From NCBI GenBank assembly GCA_004078665.1, contig SCFO01000008.1:62001-126000 (forward strand): a stretch of DNA of 64,000 nucleotides. Reading direction: 5' to 3'. The translations under genes and the position numbers were made by a program. This document shows, piece by piece, positions 35,950 through 44,864 of the stretch (position 1 is the first letter of the stretch; each line of letters begins with the position of its first letter). The notes beneath the pieces are model-generated. The model had not been told where the DNA came from, did no database searches, and saw nothing but the letters and a program-made list of their open reading frames with translations. This DNA comes from Halobacillus fulvus (GTDB lineage: Bacteria; Bacillota; Bacilli; Bacillales; Halobacillaceae).

Positions 35950-37104
35950 TTAGAATATTTCTTTAATGGAGTGTGCGATCGCTTTTTCGAACTGTTGAAT
36001 GATATCCTCTGCGGATTCAATCCCGATCGACAGACGGATCACTTGATCATTAATGCCGATTTTCTCTCGTTCTTTTGGAGTGAGGGATCGGTGGGATGTG
36101 CGGACGGGATAGGAAACCGTCGTTTCAACACCTGCCAATGTCGGAGCAATTTTGACCCAGCCAAGTGATTGGAAAAACGTTTCGACATCAACATTCTCAT
36201 CCAACTCAATCGTAACGATCGCGCCGTGACCTCGGTCAGACACGTGCTCCGGATAGTATACTTTTTCTACGGATTGATTCTCTTTTAGAGCATGAGCCAG
36301 TTTCTCTGCGTTTGACGACTGCTGTTTCATGCGCAACGCAAGTGTCTTAGCCCCGCGCTGTGTCAGCCAGGCTTCAAAAGGACTGAGACTTGCACCAAGC
36401 GTTACCACTTTTTGAGTAGCCCGTTGAATAAGTTCCTTCGTCCCGACGAGAACACCCGATGTGACGTCACTGTGACCTCCGATGTATTTCGTGGCACTAT
36501 GGACGACAAGGTCTACGCCAAACGTAAATGGCTGCAGCAGATAAGGCGTCGCGAACGTATTGTCCACCATTGTCGTGACTCCATACTCTTTCCCAAGCGC
36601 TACGAGCTCTTCTAGGTCTTCAACGCGTAAAAACGGATTGGAAACAGACTCTGTGTAGAGCAGTTTCGTATTTTCCTGGATGGCTCCCCGAACCTCCTGC
36701 TTGTCACCGAAGTCGACCATGCTGACCTCGATTCCAAAGCCCTTCAGTTCTGTATTCAAAAGCTTGTGCGTTCCGCCATATACATCTTCTGCAGCGACAA
36801 TATGATCTCCAGGTGCGACCACCGCAAGGATTCCGGCCAAAATGGCGGACATTCCGGAAGAAGTGGCAACTCCTGCTTCTGCTTCCTCCAAATTAGCGAC
36901 GGCATCGCTCAACTCATCCGTGTTCGGATTCCTTTCGCGCGAATATAAATAAGGGCTGTCCCCTTCATAATAGCTTTCTAAGTGATCCAGGTCCTTGAAT
37001 GTAAACGCAGACGTCTGATAAATCGGAGTACTCTTGCTATTGATGACCTGCTTTTGATCTAATTTATTGTGAACGACTTTTGTATCAAATGATGAATGAC
37101 TCAT
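35950..37104 (-). CDS. Trans-sulfuration PLP enzyme (cystathionine gamma-synthase / methionine gamma-lyase type)
   Basis: A 384-residue Cys/Met-metabolism PLP enzyme. Landmarks are TPIYQTSAFTF, YSRERNPNTDEL, ATSSGMSAILAGI, DNTFATPYLLQP, the PLP lysine in HSATKYIGGHSDV and PVRTSHRSLTPKEREKIGI. Members include cystathionine gamma-synthase (MetI), cystathionine beta/gamma-lyases and methionine gamma-lyase; sequence alone does not settle which. It lies upstream of the S-box on the same strand, so it is outside riboswitch control and presumably has its own promoter. Start follows AAGGGAG. Confidence 0.85.
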   Translation of the reverse strand: MSHSSFDTKVVHNKLDQKQVINSKSTPIYQTSAFTFKDLDHLESYYEGDSPYLYSRERNPNTDELSDAVANLEEAEAGVATSSGMSAILAGILAVVAPGDHIVAAEDVYGGTHKLLNTELKGFGIEVSMVDFGDKQEVRGAIQENTKLLYTESVSNPFLRVEDLEELVALGKEYGVTTMVDNTFATPYLLQPFTFGVDLVVHSATKYIGGHSDVTSGVLVGTKELIQRATQKVVTLGASLSPFEAWLTQRGAKTLALRMKQQSSNAEKLAHALKENQSVEKVYYPEHVSDRGHGAIVTIELDENVDVETFFQSLGWVKIAPTLAGVETTVSYPVRTSHRSLTPKEREKIGINDQVIRLSIGIESAEDIIQQFEKAIAHSIKEIF

Positions 37105-37168
37105 GACGATCTCCCTTCTTCACGATGACTGATTAATGACTGATTATATCGATGAAAAGCTATACTTG

Positions 37169-37768
37169 TCAAAGTTTTTCGACTTTTTCCACAACGTGCC
37201 GGATGATGAACTTGAAGTATTCGGAAGTGTGTGGCACGACCTCCTGCAGGGAGAGCGTTCCTTCCCTGCCTGAGCATACCGACTGATGACGTACCCTCTC
37301 ACCTGCTGAAACCATCCGGATAAAGTCACCGAACTCTACCTTAATGATATCCGACACCTCTTCACTGGTCGTCAGCTTCTCCCCACCTTCGATTCTACAT
37401 AGAAATGTCCGGCAAATCTCAAAATCTTGAAGCTGGTCCTGAACAAGCTTTTCTTTATGAAAGCCGATCTCCTGTAAATCCTCTTGCTGAATGGCAAGTC
37501 CGATTTCTTCCTCTATTTCTCGAAGTCCTGCTTTTAGTATATCCTCTGATGCTTCCACGTGGCCGGCGGCCGTAATGTCATAAAGGGAAGGAAAATCTTT
37601 TTTATCGTCCGCTCGTTTCTGTAAATAGATAAAAGTTTGGTGGTTTTCCTGTTCATAAAGCCAACAATGGAACGTCTCGTGCCAATCTCCATCAAGGTGA
37701 ACCTGATGACGATCCTTGATGCCGATTGCTTCCATTCGCTCATTGAAAATTCTCAAAGCCTCTCCCAT
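37169..37768 (-). CDS. Nudix hydrolase
   Basis: A 199-residue Nudix protein with the box GHVEASEDILKAGLREIEEEIGL (about 82-104), where the REIEEEIG residues bind the metal. The N-terminal part (HQVHLDGDWHETFHCWLYEQENHQTFIYLQKR) is of the IPP-isomerase-like/YfcD group, which hydrolyses nucleoside-diphosphate derivatives. The start at 37768 follows GAGGAGGAG. It is adjacent to the cystathionine-type gene on the same strand (64-nt gap) and may share a transcript. Confidence 0.88.
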   Translation of the reverse strand: MGEALRIFNERMEAIGIKDRHQVHLDGDWHETFHCWLYEQENHQTFIYLQKRADDKKDFPSLYDITAAGHVEASEDILKAGLREIEEEIGLAIQQEDLQEIGFHKEKLVQDQLQDFEICRTFLCRIEGGEKLTTSEEVSDIIKVEFGDFIRMVSAGERVRHQSVCSGREGTLSLQEVVPHTSEYFKFIIRHVVEKVEKL

Positions 37769-37888
37769 ATCGCTCCTCCTCATCATGCTCATTATAACAG
37801 GTTACGCCCCATGCTTTATTCGACAGGTTTACTCAATAAAAAAAGAGGAATACTAAATAAAAAGAAACAATCAAGGAGGTTATTCAGA

Positions 37889-38065
37889 ATGCCTGAAAAC
37901 AAACCGAAGCGAGGAAATTTTGAAGAAACGAGCGAATTCGCAGACGCCTTCCGCAAGCCGCTCAAATTCAATAGAGCGTTCACCCCTGATACGAGCGATG
38001 AAGAGCCGGAGCAATCAGAAGGCGACGCCATGCTCGATGCCTTTTCTGATCACGAGAACAAATAG
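37889..38065 (+). CDS. Small hypothetical acidic/charged protein (58 aa)
   Basis: A 58-residue hydrophilic protein starting MPENKPKRGNFEETSEFADAF, with no hydrophobic segment. ATG at 37889 follows AAGGAGG, and a strong terminator begins at its stop codon, which together support a real small gene. The frame extends upstream over the Nudix antisense without a ribosome site. No family recognised. Confidence 0.7.
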   Translation: MPENKPKRGNFEETSEFADAFRKPLKFNRAFTPDTSDEEPEQSEGDAMLDAFSDHENK

Positions 38066-38105
38066 AGCCGATCCTCCAACAATGGAGAGCGGCTCTATTT
38101 TTTGT
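38061..38105 (+). terminator. Terminator of the 58-aa gene
   Basis: AATAGAGCC pairs with GGCTCTATT, with a further CTCC/GGAG inside; six T residues follow. Confidence 0.85.
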
Positions 38106-38192
38106 CGGAGCATTACTCCCTTAAAAAGACAGAGTATTCTGTTATGATGAAAAGAGAAGAAGCTCTCCTTTGAGAATGAAAGGATTCCGATC

Positions 38193-39581
38193 ATGCAAAA
38201 AAAGGTAAAATGGATCACGTTAGTCATTGCACTTGTCGTGTTCACATTCGGTACTTATTTGTTTTCATCCTCTCCTGAAGAAAAGCTGACGTTCGAGCCG
38301 GATTCCGCCCCTGAGCGTAAAGCGAAACCTGTGGATATGGAGGATCTTCCGGTTCAGTGGGAGGAAGCCGAAAGCCTTGATGAAATCTCCCGTTTTTATG
38401 AACGCCGAATTCCATCGTTACAGCTAGCCCGCGAAAAGAACCTGACCACATCACCACAAAAATCAACGACCGTCCCTAACCTTGATGGAAGAATGCAGAT
38501 CAACGAAATCTTCCATAGCGGCGAAACGATTTATTACTTGTACAGTCTCGATCTATCTCTGCTCGTTCCAAAAGAAAGTCAATCCGGTTCTTACACACCA
38601 CCGCAGGTAAGCCAAGTTTTTTTACAGCAAGCCGGTCAAGTTGAGAATCAGACACTTCCTGCAAGTGGAACCCTAGGATTCTCCGATGCTAAAATATTCG
38701 AAAACCGCCTATATGGGTTTTTGGAGTCTGATTCAATTTCACAAACTCCCGAACGTTCGCTTTCTGAAGAAATCCCAACTTCCCTTCAGCTTTATGTCAA
38801 CGGAACGATGTACCGTTCGACCCCTGTCCCAGTCGCCTATAGGTATGATCAAGCTTCGCAAATCCTACAAACGCTAACATTCGATGACTCTTATAAAAGG
38901 GGTGGCCTCACCATCACTCCACTGGAGGTCGAGTTTTCGGTGGATACCAACCATATCCTGCTCTATGTGGAGGATGAAAACCGTGCATTTGATCAGATCG
39001 TAGATGCACGGATGCAAACTGGCGATGGTCAATTCCTCCCTCTTAGCCCCTACCTTCACGCAACAGAGGAAGGTCAGAATGTTTACAAAGGATACTTCAG
39101 ACCGTTACGACAAGTTCCGGAGCAGCTTTCTTTTACGATCCGGGATCTCTACCTCCGGGAACCTGTTCCCTTCTCATTTTCATTGGACTTACCTGACCTT
39201 ACACAAGGTGCGACTGTCCTGTTGGATGAAAAGGTCGGAGAAGTGATCGACACAAGTGTTATTGTCGACAGCTTCACGTACGAGCCTGAACACGGCTTGG
39301 ACATCCAGGTGAATTACCGTCCACAGGCGCTGAGACAGCCGGAGAAAATGGCGGGAATTCCTTTATCAGATTCCAATGAGGCAAGCAGCCTTGTGACGTT
39401 CGAGACGGACCTCAATACGAGCGGAAGCGTGGAATACAGTGGCGGCATGAACCTTTCCTCAGGGCTGTTTATTCCGACGTCTTCACTTGAAGGAGCCTCG
39501 AGGATAGAGATTACGTTCCATGAGATTGCGATCGCCAAGCGGATCAATCAGACGTTCACACTAGATTCTGATAACAGTTGA
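38193..39581 (+). CDS. Hypothetical membrane-anchored extracytoplasmic protein, tandem paralogue 1
   Basis: A 462-residue protein with one N-terminal helix (about 6-24, after MQKKVKW) and a large beta-rich extracytoplasmic domain. A segment GRMQINEIFHSGETIYYLYSLDLSLL recalls DUF4179/DUF5643-type proteins associated with anti-sigma factors; this is a weak resemblance. The next gene encodes a paralogue sharing the same N-terminus, the KAKPVD.EDLPV.W motif and the QINE..HSG segment. The start follows AAAGGA. Function unknown. Confidence 0.65.
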   Translation: MQKKVKWITLVIALVVFTFGTYLFSSSPEEKLTFEPDSAPERKAKPVDMEDLPVQWEEAESLDEISRFYERRIPSLQLAREKNLTTSPQKSTTVPNLDGRMQINEIFHSGETIYYLYSLDLSLLVPKESQSGSYTPPQVSQVFLQQAGQVENQTLPASGTLGFSDAKIFENRLYGFLESDSISQTPERSLSEEIPTSLQLYVNGTMYRSTPVPVAYRYDQASQILQTLTFDDSYKRGGLTITPLEVEFSVDTNHILLYVEDENRAFDQIVDARMQTGDGQFLPLSPYLHATEEGQNVYKGYFRPLRQVPEQLSFTIRDLYLREPVPFSFSLDLPDLTQGATVLLDEKVGEVIDTSVIVDSFTYEPEHGLDIQVNYRPQALRQPEKMAGIPLSDSNEASSLVTFETDLNTSGSVEYSGGMNLSSGLFIPTSSLEGASRIEITFHEIAIAKRINQTFTLDSDNS

Positions 39582-39596
39582 GAAGTCATTTACAAT

Positions 39597-39636
39597 GTGA
39601 AGGTTATGAATCAAGAAGGGTTTCATAACCTTTCAC
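39597..39636 (+). terminator. Hairpin between the tandem paralogues
   Basis: A 13-bp near-perfect stem GTGAAGGTTATGAA / TTCATAACCTTTCAC with a weak T tail. Probably a terminator or attenuator for the first paralogue. Confidence 0.5.
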
Positions 39637-39722
39637 TTTCCGTTACTATAGAACGGTGGACATCCATATTTTAGAAAACATTTCTTTATGTCGTTGGGAT
39701 CAATAAAAGAAAGGAATCAGAT

Positions 39723-41147
39723 ATGCAGAAAAAAGTAAAATGGATCAGTATTGCCGTTGTGCTTCTCGTTTTTGCAGCGGGGACGTATATATTCACGTCG
39801 GGCAGTGAAGGGAAACTGACATCAGGTCCTGACTCACAGCCTATGAGAAAAGCAAAACCGGTCGATGAAGAAGATCTGCCCGTTAAATGGACAGAAGCCG
39901 ATACATATGAAGAAGTTCAAGCTTTTTATGAGGAACGCGTCCCTCGACTGGAGAAGGCGCGTGCGAAAGAATTGACGACGTTTCCAGAGCAGACGGCTAC
40001 CGTACCAGGTTTAGACGGTCGTCTTCAAATCAACGAAGTCTGGCACAGCGGACAGACGATGTATTTCATGTACAGTCTCGATCTTTCCCTGCTTGTTGAA
40101 CAAAAGGAGGACGAAAAAGAAAACAGCTTTTTCGATCGTTCTCCCGAGCTTCAGGAAATGACGATTACGACGAACGAAGGGGATGAACACCCTCTACACG
40201 CTTATAGCTCCATGCGCTTCCCTGATGTGATCACATACAAAAACCGACTGTATGGGGTCATCCAGTCAATCCCGGTTTCAGAAAACGGGCTGCCGCTCGG
40301 ACAAATGGGAACAATGAACGCCACCATAAACGAACAATTCGATACGTCTTTAAACCTGAGAATCAACGGAGAAACCTATCAATCAGAGCCGATTCCGGTT
40401 TCCTACGTTTATGACCCTGAACAAAGCAAAATCGGAACATACACATTTTCTGATCAGTATGAACAGAATGGGATTACGATTGAACCGCTCGAACTGGTGA
40501 TGACGTTATCAGCCGATTACATTGATCTAAAAATCGAAAGTGAGAACAAGTCGTTCCAAGGTTCTTTGGAAGGGGCAATCGAAACGGGTGAAAAAGCGAC
40601 GACGTTCGCTCCTTACATTCAACCTGTTGAAGAATCCGACAATATTTACCGGGCTTATATTCCACCTTTAGAGAATTTGCCTGAGGATTTATCTTTACGC
40701 ATCGACCAAGTCCATTTCAGCGAAGAATCCGGTGCCTCCTTCACGGTCGATATTCCTGAAAAAGGCGAGGAACAGCAATTTAACGAAAACAAAATCGTCG
40801 AGAAATACGATACGACCGTCTTCCTCAAGAGTGTGAGGAACGAGACGGCTGGGGAATTCATCGCGTCTCTAAAAACCGAACGACAATCAGAGAATCAACA
40901 ACAGTTTCTATTAGAAGTCTCGCCAGAGTATCATTTCTCCTACCGCAATGATAGAGACAGTATTACATTCAAAACAGACCGGGGCTTTTCCGGCACCCCG
41001 TCCTTCAGCAAACAGAGCACAAATGGCGGTCTGACCCGGCTTCATGTCCCCCAGCATATGCTGAAAGGGTCCGAACAGATCACGTTCACCTTCAACAATC
41101 TGCTCTATGCTCAAAAAATCGATCGTACTTTCTCTATAGATGAGTAA
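39723..41147 (+). CDS. Hypothetical membrane-anchored extracytoplasmic protein, tandem paralogue 2
   Basis: A 474-residue paralogue of the preceding protein, starting MQKKVKWISIAVVLLVFAAGTYIF. It keeps KAKPVDEEDLPVKW, the Y-E-ER-P motif (FYEERVPRLEKAR), TVPGLDGRLQINEVWHSGQTMYFMYSLDLSLL, and a late LLYAQKIDRTFSID matching the partner's AIAKRINQTFTLD. The middle is more diverged, so the duplication is not recent. One N-terminal helix; the rest is outside the cell. The start follows AAAGGAA. Function unknown; weak similarity to DUF4179/DUF5643-type domains. Confidence 0.65.
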   Translation: MQKKVKWISIAVVLLVFAAGTYIFTSGSEGKLTSGPDSQPMRKAKPVDEEDLPVKWTEADTYEEVQAFYEERVPRLEKARAKELTTFPEQTATVPGLDGRLQINEVWHSGQTMYFMYSLDLSLLVEQKEDEKENSFFDRSPELQEMTITTNEGDEHPLHAYSSMRFPDVITYKNRLYGVIQSIPVSENGLPLGQMGTMNATINEQFDTSLNLRINGETYQSEPIPVSYVYDPEQSKIGTYTFSDQYEQNGITIEPLELVMTLSADYIDLKIESENKSFQGSLEGAIETGEKATTFAPYIQPVEESDNIYRAYIPPLENLPEDLSLRIDQVHFSEESGASFTVDIPEKGEEQQFNENKIVEKYDTTVFLKSVRNETAGEFIASLKTERQSENQQQFLLEVSPEYHFSYRNDRDSITFKTDRGFSGTPSFSKQSTNGGLTRLHVPQHMLKGSEQITFTFNNLLYAQKIDRTFSIDE

Positions 41148-41163
41148 AAGAGAACAAAACGAC

Positions 41164-41192
41164 AAAGCGCATGACCTGTCATGCGCTTTTGT
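41164..41192. terminator. Bidirectional terminator
   Basis: Perfect 12-bp stem AAAGCGCATGAC / GTCATGCGCTTT with a short loop, between the convergent paralogue 2 and hydrolase genes. Confidence 0.85.
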
Positions 41193-41216
41193 CATGCTTA
41201 TAAAGAGAAGATCCTC

Positions 41217-41987
41217 TTACACCATCGCTTTATCTTGCACGAACCGCTCAATCATACGGTGCACGGCTGGGGCATGCGTAGCCGGAATCTGGTGATATGC
41301 CTTTTCCACAATGCCTAGCGTCACATCTTTACACGCCCGGTAAAAATAAGTATGATGATTGATCCAAAACTCCTTGTTTCCGTACAACAATAACAAAGGC
41401 ATCTCTAGCTCTTTCAAGCGCCTGCTGCAATCGAAATGAAGTCCCCGGTTATAGAACGCATACCACGCCTCCGCATCGGACTTTGCCATATGCTCGCACA
41501 GCTCCCTTTTAATGTTCTCGTCCCGAAAATGGGAATGACTCAACAGTCTAGCGAGCGTTGCCGGGCTTTTTTGCACCCATTCCATCCCTGCCAAAAATTC
41601 AAAGTGCAAAAATCCGGTGACAACCTTCGGGAACCCTCCACATAAAATCAGAGCCTTTACCCGCTCTGGATACGTGAGCGCCACTTCCTGAGCGACCATG
41701 CCCCCGCATGAGTACCCGACAAGAATCACTTGCTCGAGCTGCAGATGATCGAGAAGCTCGTTGATTTCCCTCGCATAGAAGCTGATATCCGGTGATTTCG
41801 AGACCACTTGGGAATCTCCATTCCCGCTTAAATCTGGAAAAACCATCCGGTAACGATCAGCTAATACATGCTGCTGTCTGAACACCTTCCTCCCCATCCC
41901 AGGCGGATGGATCCAAACAAACGCTTGTCCCTTTCCAATATCCTCATAAAATAACTGTTTGCCTTCCTTGTTGATGTAATAAGGCAT
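41217..41987 (-). CDS. Alpha/beta-fold hydrolase
   Basis: A 256-residue cytoplasmic alpha/beta hydrolase. The oxyanion segment is WIHPPGMG, FPDLSGNGDS follows strand 4, and the nucleophile elbow is GYSCGG (Ser93). MPLLLLYGNKEFW near 200 carries the acid region and KAYHQIPATHAP the catalytic His. Substrate unknown; no cap-domain features point to a class. Divergent from the SCO1-like gene, start ATG in front of a GGGATCAGG-type site. Confidence 0.82.
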   Translation of the reverse strand: MPYYINKEGKQLFYEDIGKGQAFVWIHPPGMGRKVFRQQHVLADRYRMVFPDLSGNGDSQVVSKSPDISFYAREINELLDHLQLEQVILVGYSCGGMVAQEVALTYPERVKALILCGGFPKVVTGFLHFEFLAGMEWVQKSPATLARLLSHSHFRDENIKRELCEHMAKSDAEAWYAFYNRGLHFDCSRRLKELEMPLLLLYGNKEFWINHHTYFYRACKDVTLGIVEKAYHQIPATHAPAVHRMIERFVQDKAMV

Positions 41988-42156
41988 CCTGATCCCTCTC
42001 TTTTCCTATTCCTAATCAATTAGGCTGTGCAAAAGAAAGGAAATTATGTAACCGGTCCGGTTTGTGTCAAATTCATTACTATGTTCTGAGACGAATTGAC
42101 ACCCCTTTTCCTACAGGCGTACACTATACATGAACTCACTTTGGAAGGAGAACCTA

Positions 42157-42735
42157 ATGAAACGTTACATACTGATCATTACATTGACTTTGTTGACATT
42201 GACCTTGGCTGCCTGCGGTTCGGGAGATCTTGAGAATACACTTGATTTTGAAGTCGGCAATTTACAGGCGACAACGAGTGAAGGAGAGTCATTCGCTGTG
42301 GAAGATATGGAAGGAAAAGTATGGCTCGCCGATTTCATTTTCACATCCTGTGATACGGTTTGCCCGCCGATGACCCGGAACATGACCCTTCTTCAGGAAC
42401 AGCTTAAAGAAGAAGAGCTGGATGTTGAAATCGTTTCTTTCAGTGTCGATCCCACTGTTGATACACCAGAGAAGCTGAAAGAATTCGGCGACAAATACGG
42501 CGTCGATTACAGCAACTGGCACTTTGTCACGGAATACACACAGGAAGAAATCGAAGCCTTCGCCCAAGACAGCTTTAAAGCACTCGTCCAGAAAACCGAA
42601 GGCAACGACCAGGTCGTTCACGTCAACTCCTTCTTCCTCGTCGGACCGGATGGTACCGTTTTGAAAAAGTATAGAGGCGACACCGATGTTCCTTATGACC
42701 AAATTGTAGAAGACGTCAAAACGGTGACTCCATAA
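42157..42735 (+). CDS. SCO1/SenC-family copper chaperone lipoprotein
   Basis: A 192-residue lipoprotein with lipobox LAAC (Cys20). Its thioredoxin-like domain carries the copper-binding pair Cys65 and Cys69 in FTSCDTVCPPMTRNM and His155 in VVHVNSFFLVGPDG, all conserved. SCO proteins deliver copper to the CuA site of cytochrome c oxidase outside the membrane; B. subtilis YpmQ is the likely counterpart. The start at 42157 follows AAGGAG; an in-frame ATG at 42130 has no ribosome site. Confidence 0.9.
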   Translation: MKRYILIITLTLLTLTLAACGSGDLENTLDFEVGNLQATTSEGESFAVEDMEGKVWLADFIFTSCDTVCPPMTRNMTLLQEQLKEEELDVEIVSFSVDPTVDTPEKLKEFGDKYGVDYSNWHFVTEYTQEEIEAFAQDSFKALVQKTEGNDQVVHVNSFFLVGPDGTVLKKYRGDTDVPYDQIVEDVKTVTP

Positions 42736-42772
42736 AAAAATCCTCCTACACCTTTTCGTAGGAGGATTTTTT
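42736..42772. terminator. Bidirectional terminator
   Basis: Perfect 12-bp stem AAATCCTCCTAC / GTAGGAGGATTT with an 8-nt loop and flanking A/T runs, between the convergent SCO1-like and DUF1002 genes. Confidence 0.9.
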
Positions 42773-42802
42773 GTACTATTGAGAACCTTCCAGCATAAAC
42801 CA

Positions 42803-43699
42803 TTAATTCAGCAACGACCGGACAAAATCGGTTAACGATCGGAAGAAATCACGAACGCCCGAACTCAGATTATTCCAAAACCCATCATCATTGATTAAGT
42901 CTTGAATATTCCCGGTCAGCTCGTCCAGCTGGTTCCGAACCTGATCAAAATCAATGTTCAAATTCCGCATCTGTTCAAATAGATCGATCAGACGCTGACG
43001 ATCCTCTGGACTCAATTCAATGTTCAAGGATTGCAGCTGCTCTTGAACAATTTGCTCGACCTCTTCTCGTGTGGCCGGATCTTGTTCAGCGATCGCTTTT
43101 TTGATCTCAGACAAGAGTTCACTGATTTGAGCCTGATCAATTCCATTCTCTTCGGCCAAATCGGTCGCCACATCGAGCTCTTCACTCGCGACCTTCATGC
43201 GTCCTTCATCAAGTGCGACCCCTTTGGCATCATACGCTTTATAAATTCCGGTCAAAGCAGAATGACCGCTTACTTTGACAGAAGAGGCGACAAGCACATC
43301 TGCATTTTCAACTCCTGCCGTCAGAAGTGCATTCGTGTACATTTCTTTCGTCACCTGCGTAATGTTATCCGGTGTGACGATTTCGATGTTTAGACCTTCA
43401 TTGTTATCCTGGTGTATAATTTTAACAGAAGAATACATATTCGAATTCGGGTTTCCCCCGATGTAATTCGCTAAATCCTGACCATCAACTGTGAACTCAT
43501 CGACCTGGTCATGTTGTGCGACTTCCAGCAGCTCTGTGACGTCCGTTTTTTGAGCATCACTTAAGGCTGCCCCATACACAACGATCGGCAACCCTAGCTT
43601 TTCATTGATGCCTTCATCACCTGTAGAGGCAAGGCTCGGTACCGCAAAGCTCGCAAACAGAACAACAGTTATCAATAAAACACTTAGCCATTTTTTCAT
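42803..43699 (-). CDS. DUF1002 secreted protein, YpuA-like
   Basis: A 298-residue protein with a signal peptide ending near ALA-type VPSLAST (about residue 25). The DUF1002 body includes LGLPIVVYGAALSDAQK, GNPNSNMYSSVKI, PDNITQVTKEMYTNALLTAGVENADVLVASSVKVSGHSALTGIYKAYD. The C-terminal 90 residues are coiled-coil-prone and rich in Glu/Gln (EQIVQEQLQSLNIELSPEDRQRLIDLFEQM). B. subtilis YpuA is the counterpart; function unknown. The start at 43699 follows AAGGGG. Confidence 0.85.
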   Translation of the reverse strand: MKKWLSVLLITVVLFASFAVPSLASTGDEGINEKLGLPIVVYGAALSDAQKTDVTELLEVAQHDQVDEFTVDGQDLANYIGGNPNSNMYSSVKIIHQDNNEGLNIEIVTPDNITQVTKEMYTNALLTAGVENADVLVASSVKVSGHSALTGIYKAYDAKGVALDEGRMKVASEELDVATDLAEENGIDQAQISELLSEIKKAIAEQDPATREEVEQIVQEQLQSLNIELSPEDRQRLIDLFEQMRNLNIDFDQVRNQLDELTGNIQDLINDDGFWNNLSSGVRDFFRSLTDFVRSLLN

Positions 43700-43858
43700 C
43701 GTTTTCGACCCCTTATTTTTAAGGTTAAGATTGACCACTTCCACTTATGCCTGCTCCAACATTCTCATTATACTTCTTGAGAAAAAGTGGTACTACCTAT
43801 ATACGATATTTTCCTTCTATACGTTTCATTTTATTTTTGTACTGAAAGGAGTACTTAT

Positions 43859-44260
43859 ATGCTAAGACAGCTTGGACTATATCTATTCGCTATTCTATTC
43901 TTTTTTGCAGGTGTCACCCATTTCATTTACGATCATGGGTTTGCAGCCATGATGCCGGAGTGGGTTCCGTTGAAACTTGAAATTGTGTATGTAACAGGAA
44001 TCACAGAGTGGCTACTTGCTTTACTGTTAGTTTTCCCTCAGACGCGAAGAGCAGCAGGGATTGCGACGGCCCTCTTTCTCGTCCTTGTGCTTCCGGCTAA
44101 CATTTACGCTGCCATTCACGGCATACCGGCTCCTTGGAGTGACCAGACAAATCCGGTCGCTTTATGGATTCGACCGCTTTTTCAACCCCTTTTGATCTGG
44201 TGGGTGCTGGCCGTGTCCAAAGATTCGAAACCAGAGAGAAGGTTTGGTAGACTGAAATAG
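43859..44260 (+). CDS. DoxX-like family membrane protein
   Basis: A 133-residue protein with four transmembrane helices (about 5-24, 40-65, 68-88 and 100-120). The first helix pair FFFAGVTHFIYDHGFAAMMPEWVP and the WLLALLLVFPQTRRAAGIATALFLV segment are typical of the DoxX/YfiD-like family. It is followed after 24 nt by a PfpI-type gene on the same strand, so both may form an operon. ATG at 43859 follows AAAGGAG. Function unknown. Confidence 0.82.
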   Translation: MLRQLGLYLFAILFFFAGVTHFIYDHGFAAMMPEWVPLKLEIVYVTGITEWLLALLLVFPQTRRAAGIATALFLVLVLPANIYAAIHGIPAPWSDQTNPVALWIRPLFQPLLIWWVLAVSKDSKPERRFGRLK

Positions 44261-44284
44261 ACAGAAACCAAAGGAGGTTTTACA

Positions 44285-44809
44285 ATGCGTTTGGAAGGTA
44301 AGAAAGTCATTGCTTTAGTAAGTAAGGACTTTGAAGACCTAGAATTGTGGTACCCGCTTCTCCGCCTGCAGGAAGAAGGAGCAACTGTCCACTTAGTCGG
44401 AGAAAAATCGGGCGAAGAATACCCTGGTAAATATGGGGTTCCTGCAACATCGGACTACGCATTTGATGAGATCAACCCTGCTGATTACGACGCCATCCTC
44501 GTACCTGGAGGCTGGTCTCCTGATAAGCTGAGACGCTATGACAAAGTGCTGGAGATGGTCCGTCATATGGACGAGCAGCGAAAGCCGATCGGTCAGATCT
44601 GTCATGCCGGCTGGGTCCTGATTTCAGCCGACATTTTGAAAGGCCGAAAGGTGACCAGTACGCCTGGAATTAAAGATGATATGAAGAATGCAGGAGCAGA
44701 ATGGGTCGACGAAGCCGTTGTGGTCGATGGACACATCGTTTCGGCTCGCCGTCCACCGGATCTTCCTCCTTATGCCAAGGCATTCGCAGACCTCTTAGCT
44801 GAAAAATAA
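44285..44809 (+). CDS. DJ-1/PfpI-family protein (type 1 glutamine amidotransferase fold)
   Basis: A 174-residue DJ-1/PfpI-family protein. The nucleophile is Cys106 at the elbow QICHAGW with His107 next to it, and Glu17 or Asp18 in SKDFEDLELW completes the site. PGGWSPDKLR and KVTSTPGIKDDMKNAGAEWVDEAVVVDGHIVSARRP are conserved. Relatives include Bacillus YfkM/general stress protein 18 and deglycase/protease-annotated proteins. The start follows AAAGGAGG, 24 nt behind the DoxX-like gene. Confidence 0.88.
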   Translation: MRLEGKKVIALVSKDFEDLELWYPLLRLQEEGATVHLVGEKSGEEYPGKYGVPATSDYAFDEINPADYDAILVPGGWSPDKLRRYDKVLEMVRHMDEQRKPIGQICHAGWVLISADILKGRKVTSTPGIKDDMKNAGAEWVDEAVVVDGHIVSARRPPDLPPYAKAFADLLAEK

Positions 44810-44816
44810 AATCACA

Positions 44817-44864
44817 AAAAAAGGCAGGAGTCCGTCTACTAAGACGACTTCCTGCCTTTCTTTT
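44817..44864. terminator. Bidirectional terminator
   Basis: A 17-bp stem AAAGGCAGGAGTCCGTC / GACGACTTCCTGCCTTT with few mismatches, loop TACTAA, between convergent pfpI-type and acyl-CoA dehydrogenase genes. Confidence 0.88.
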
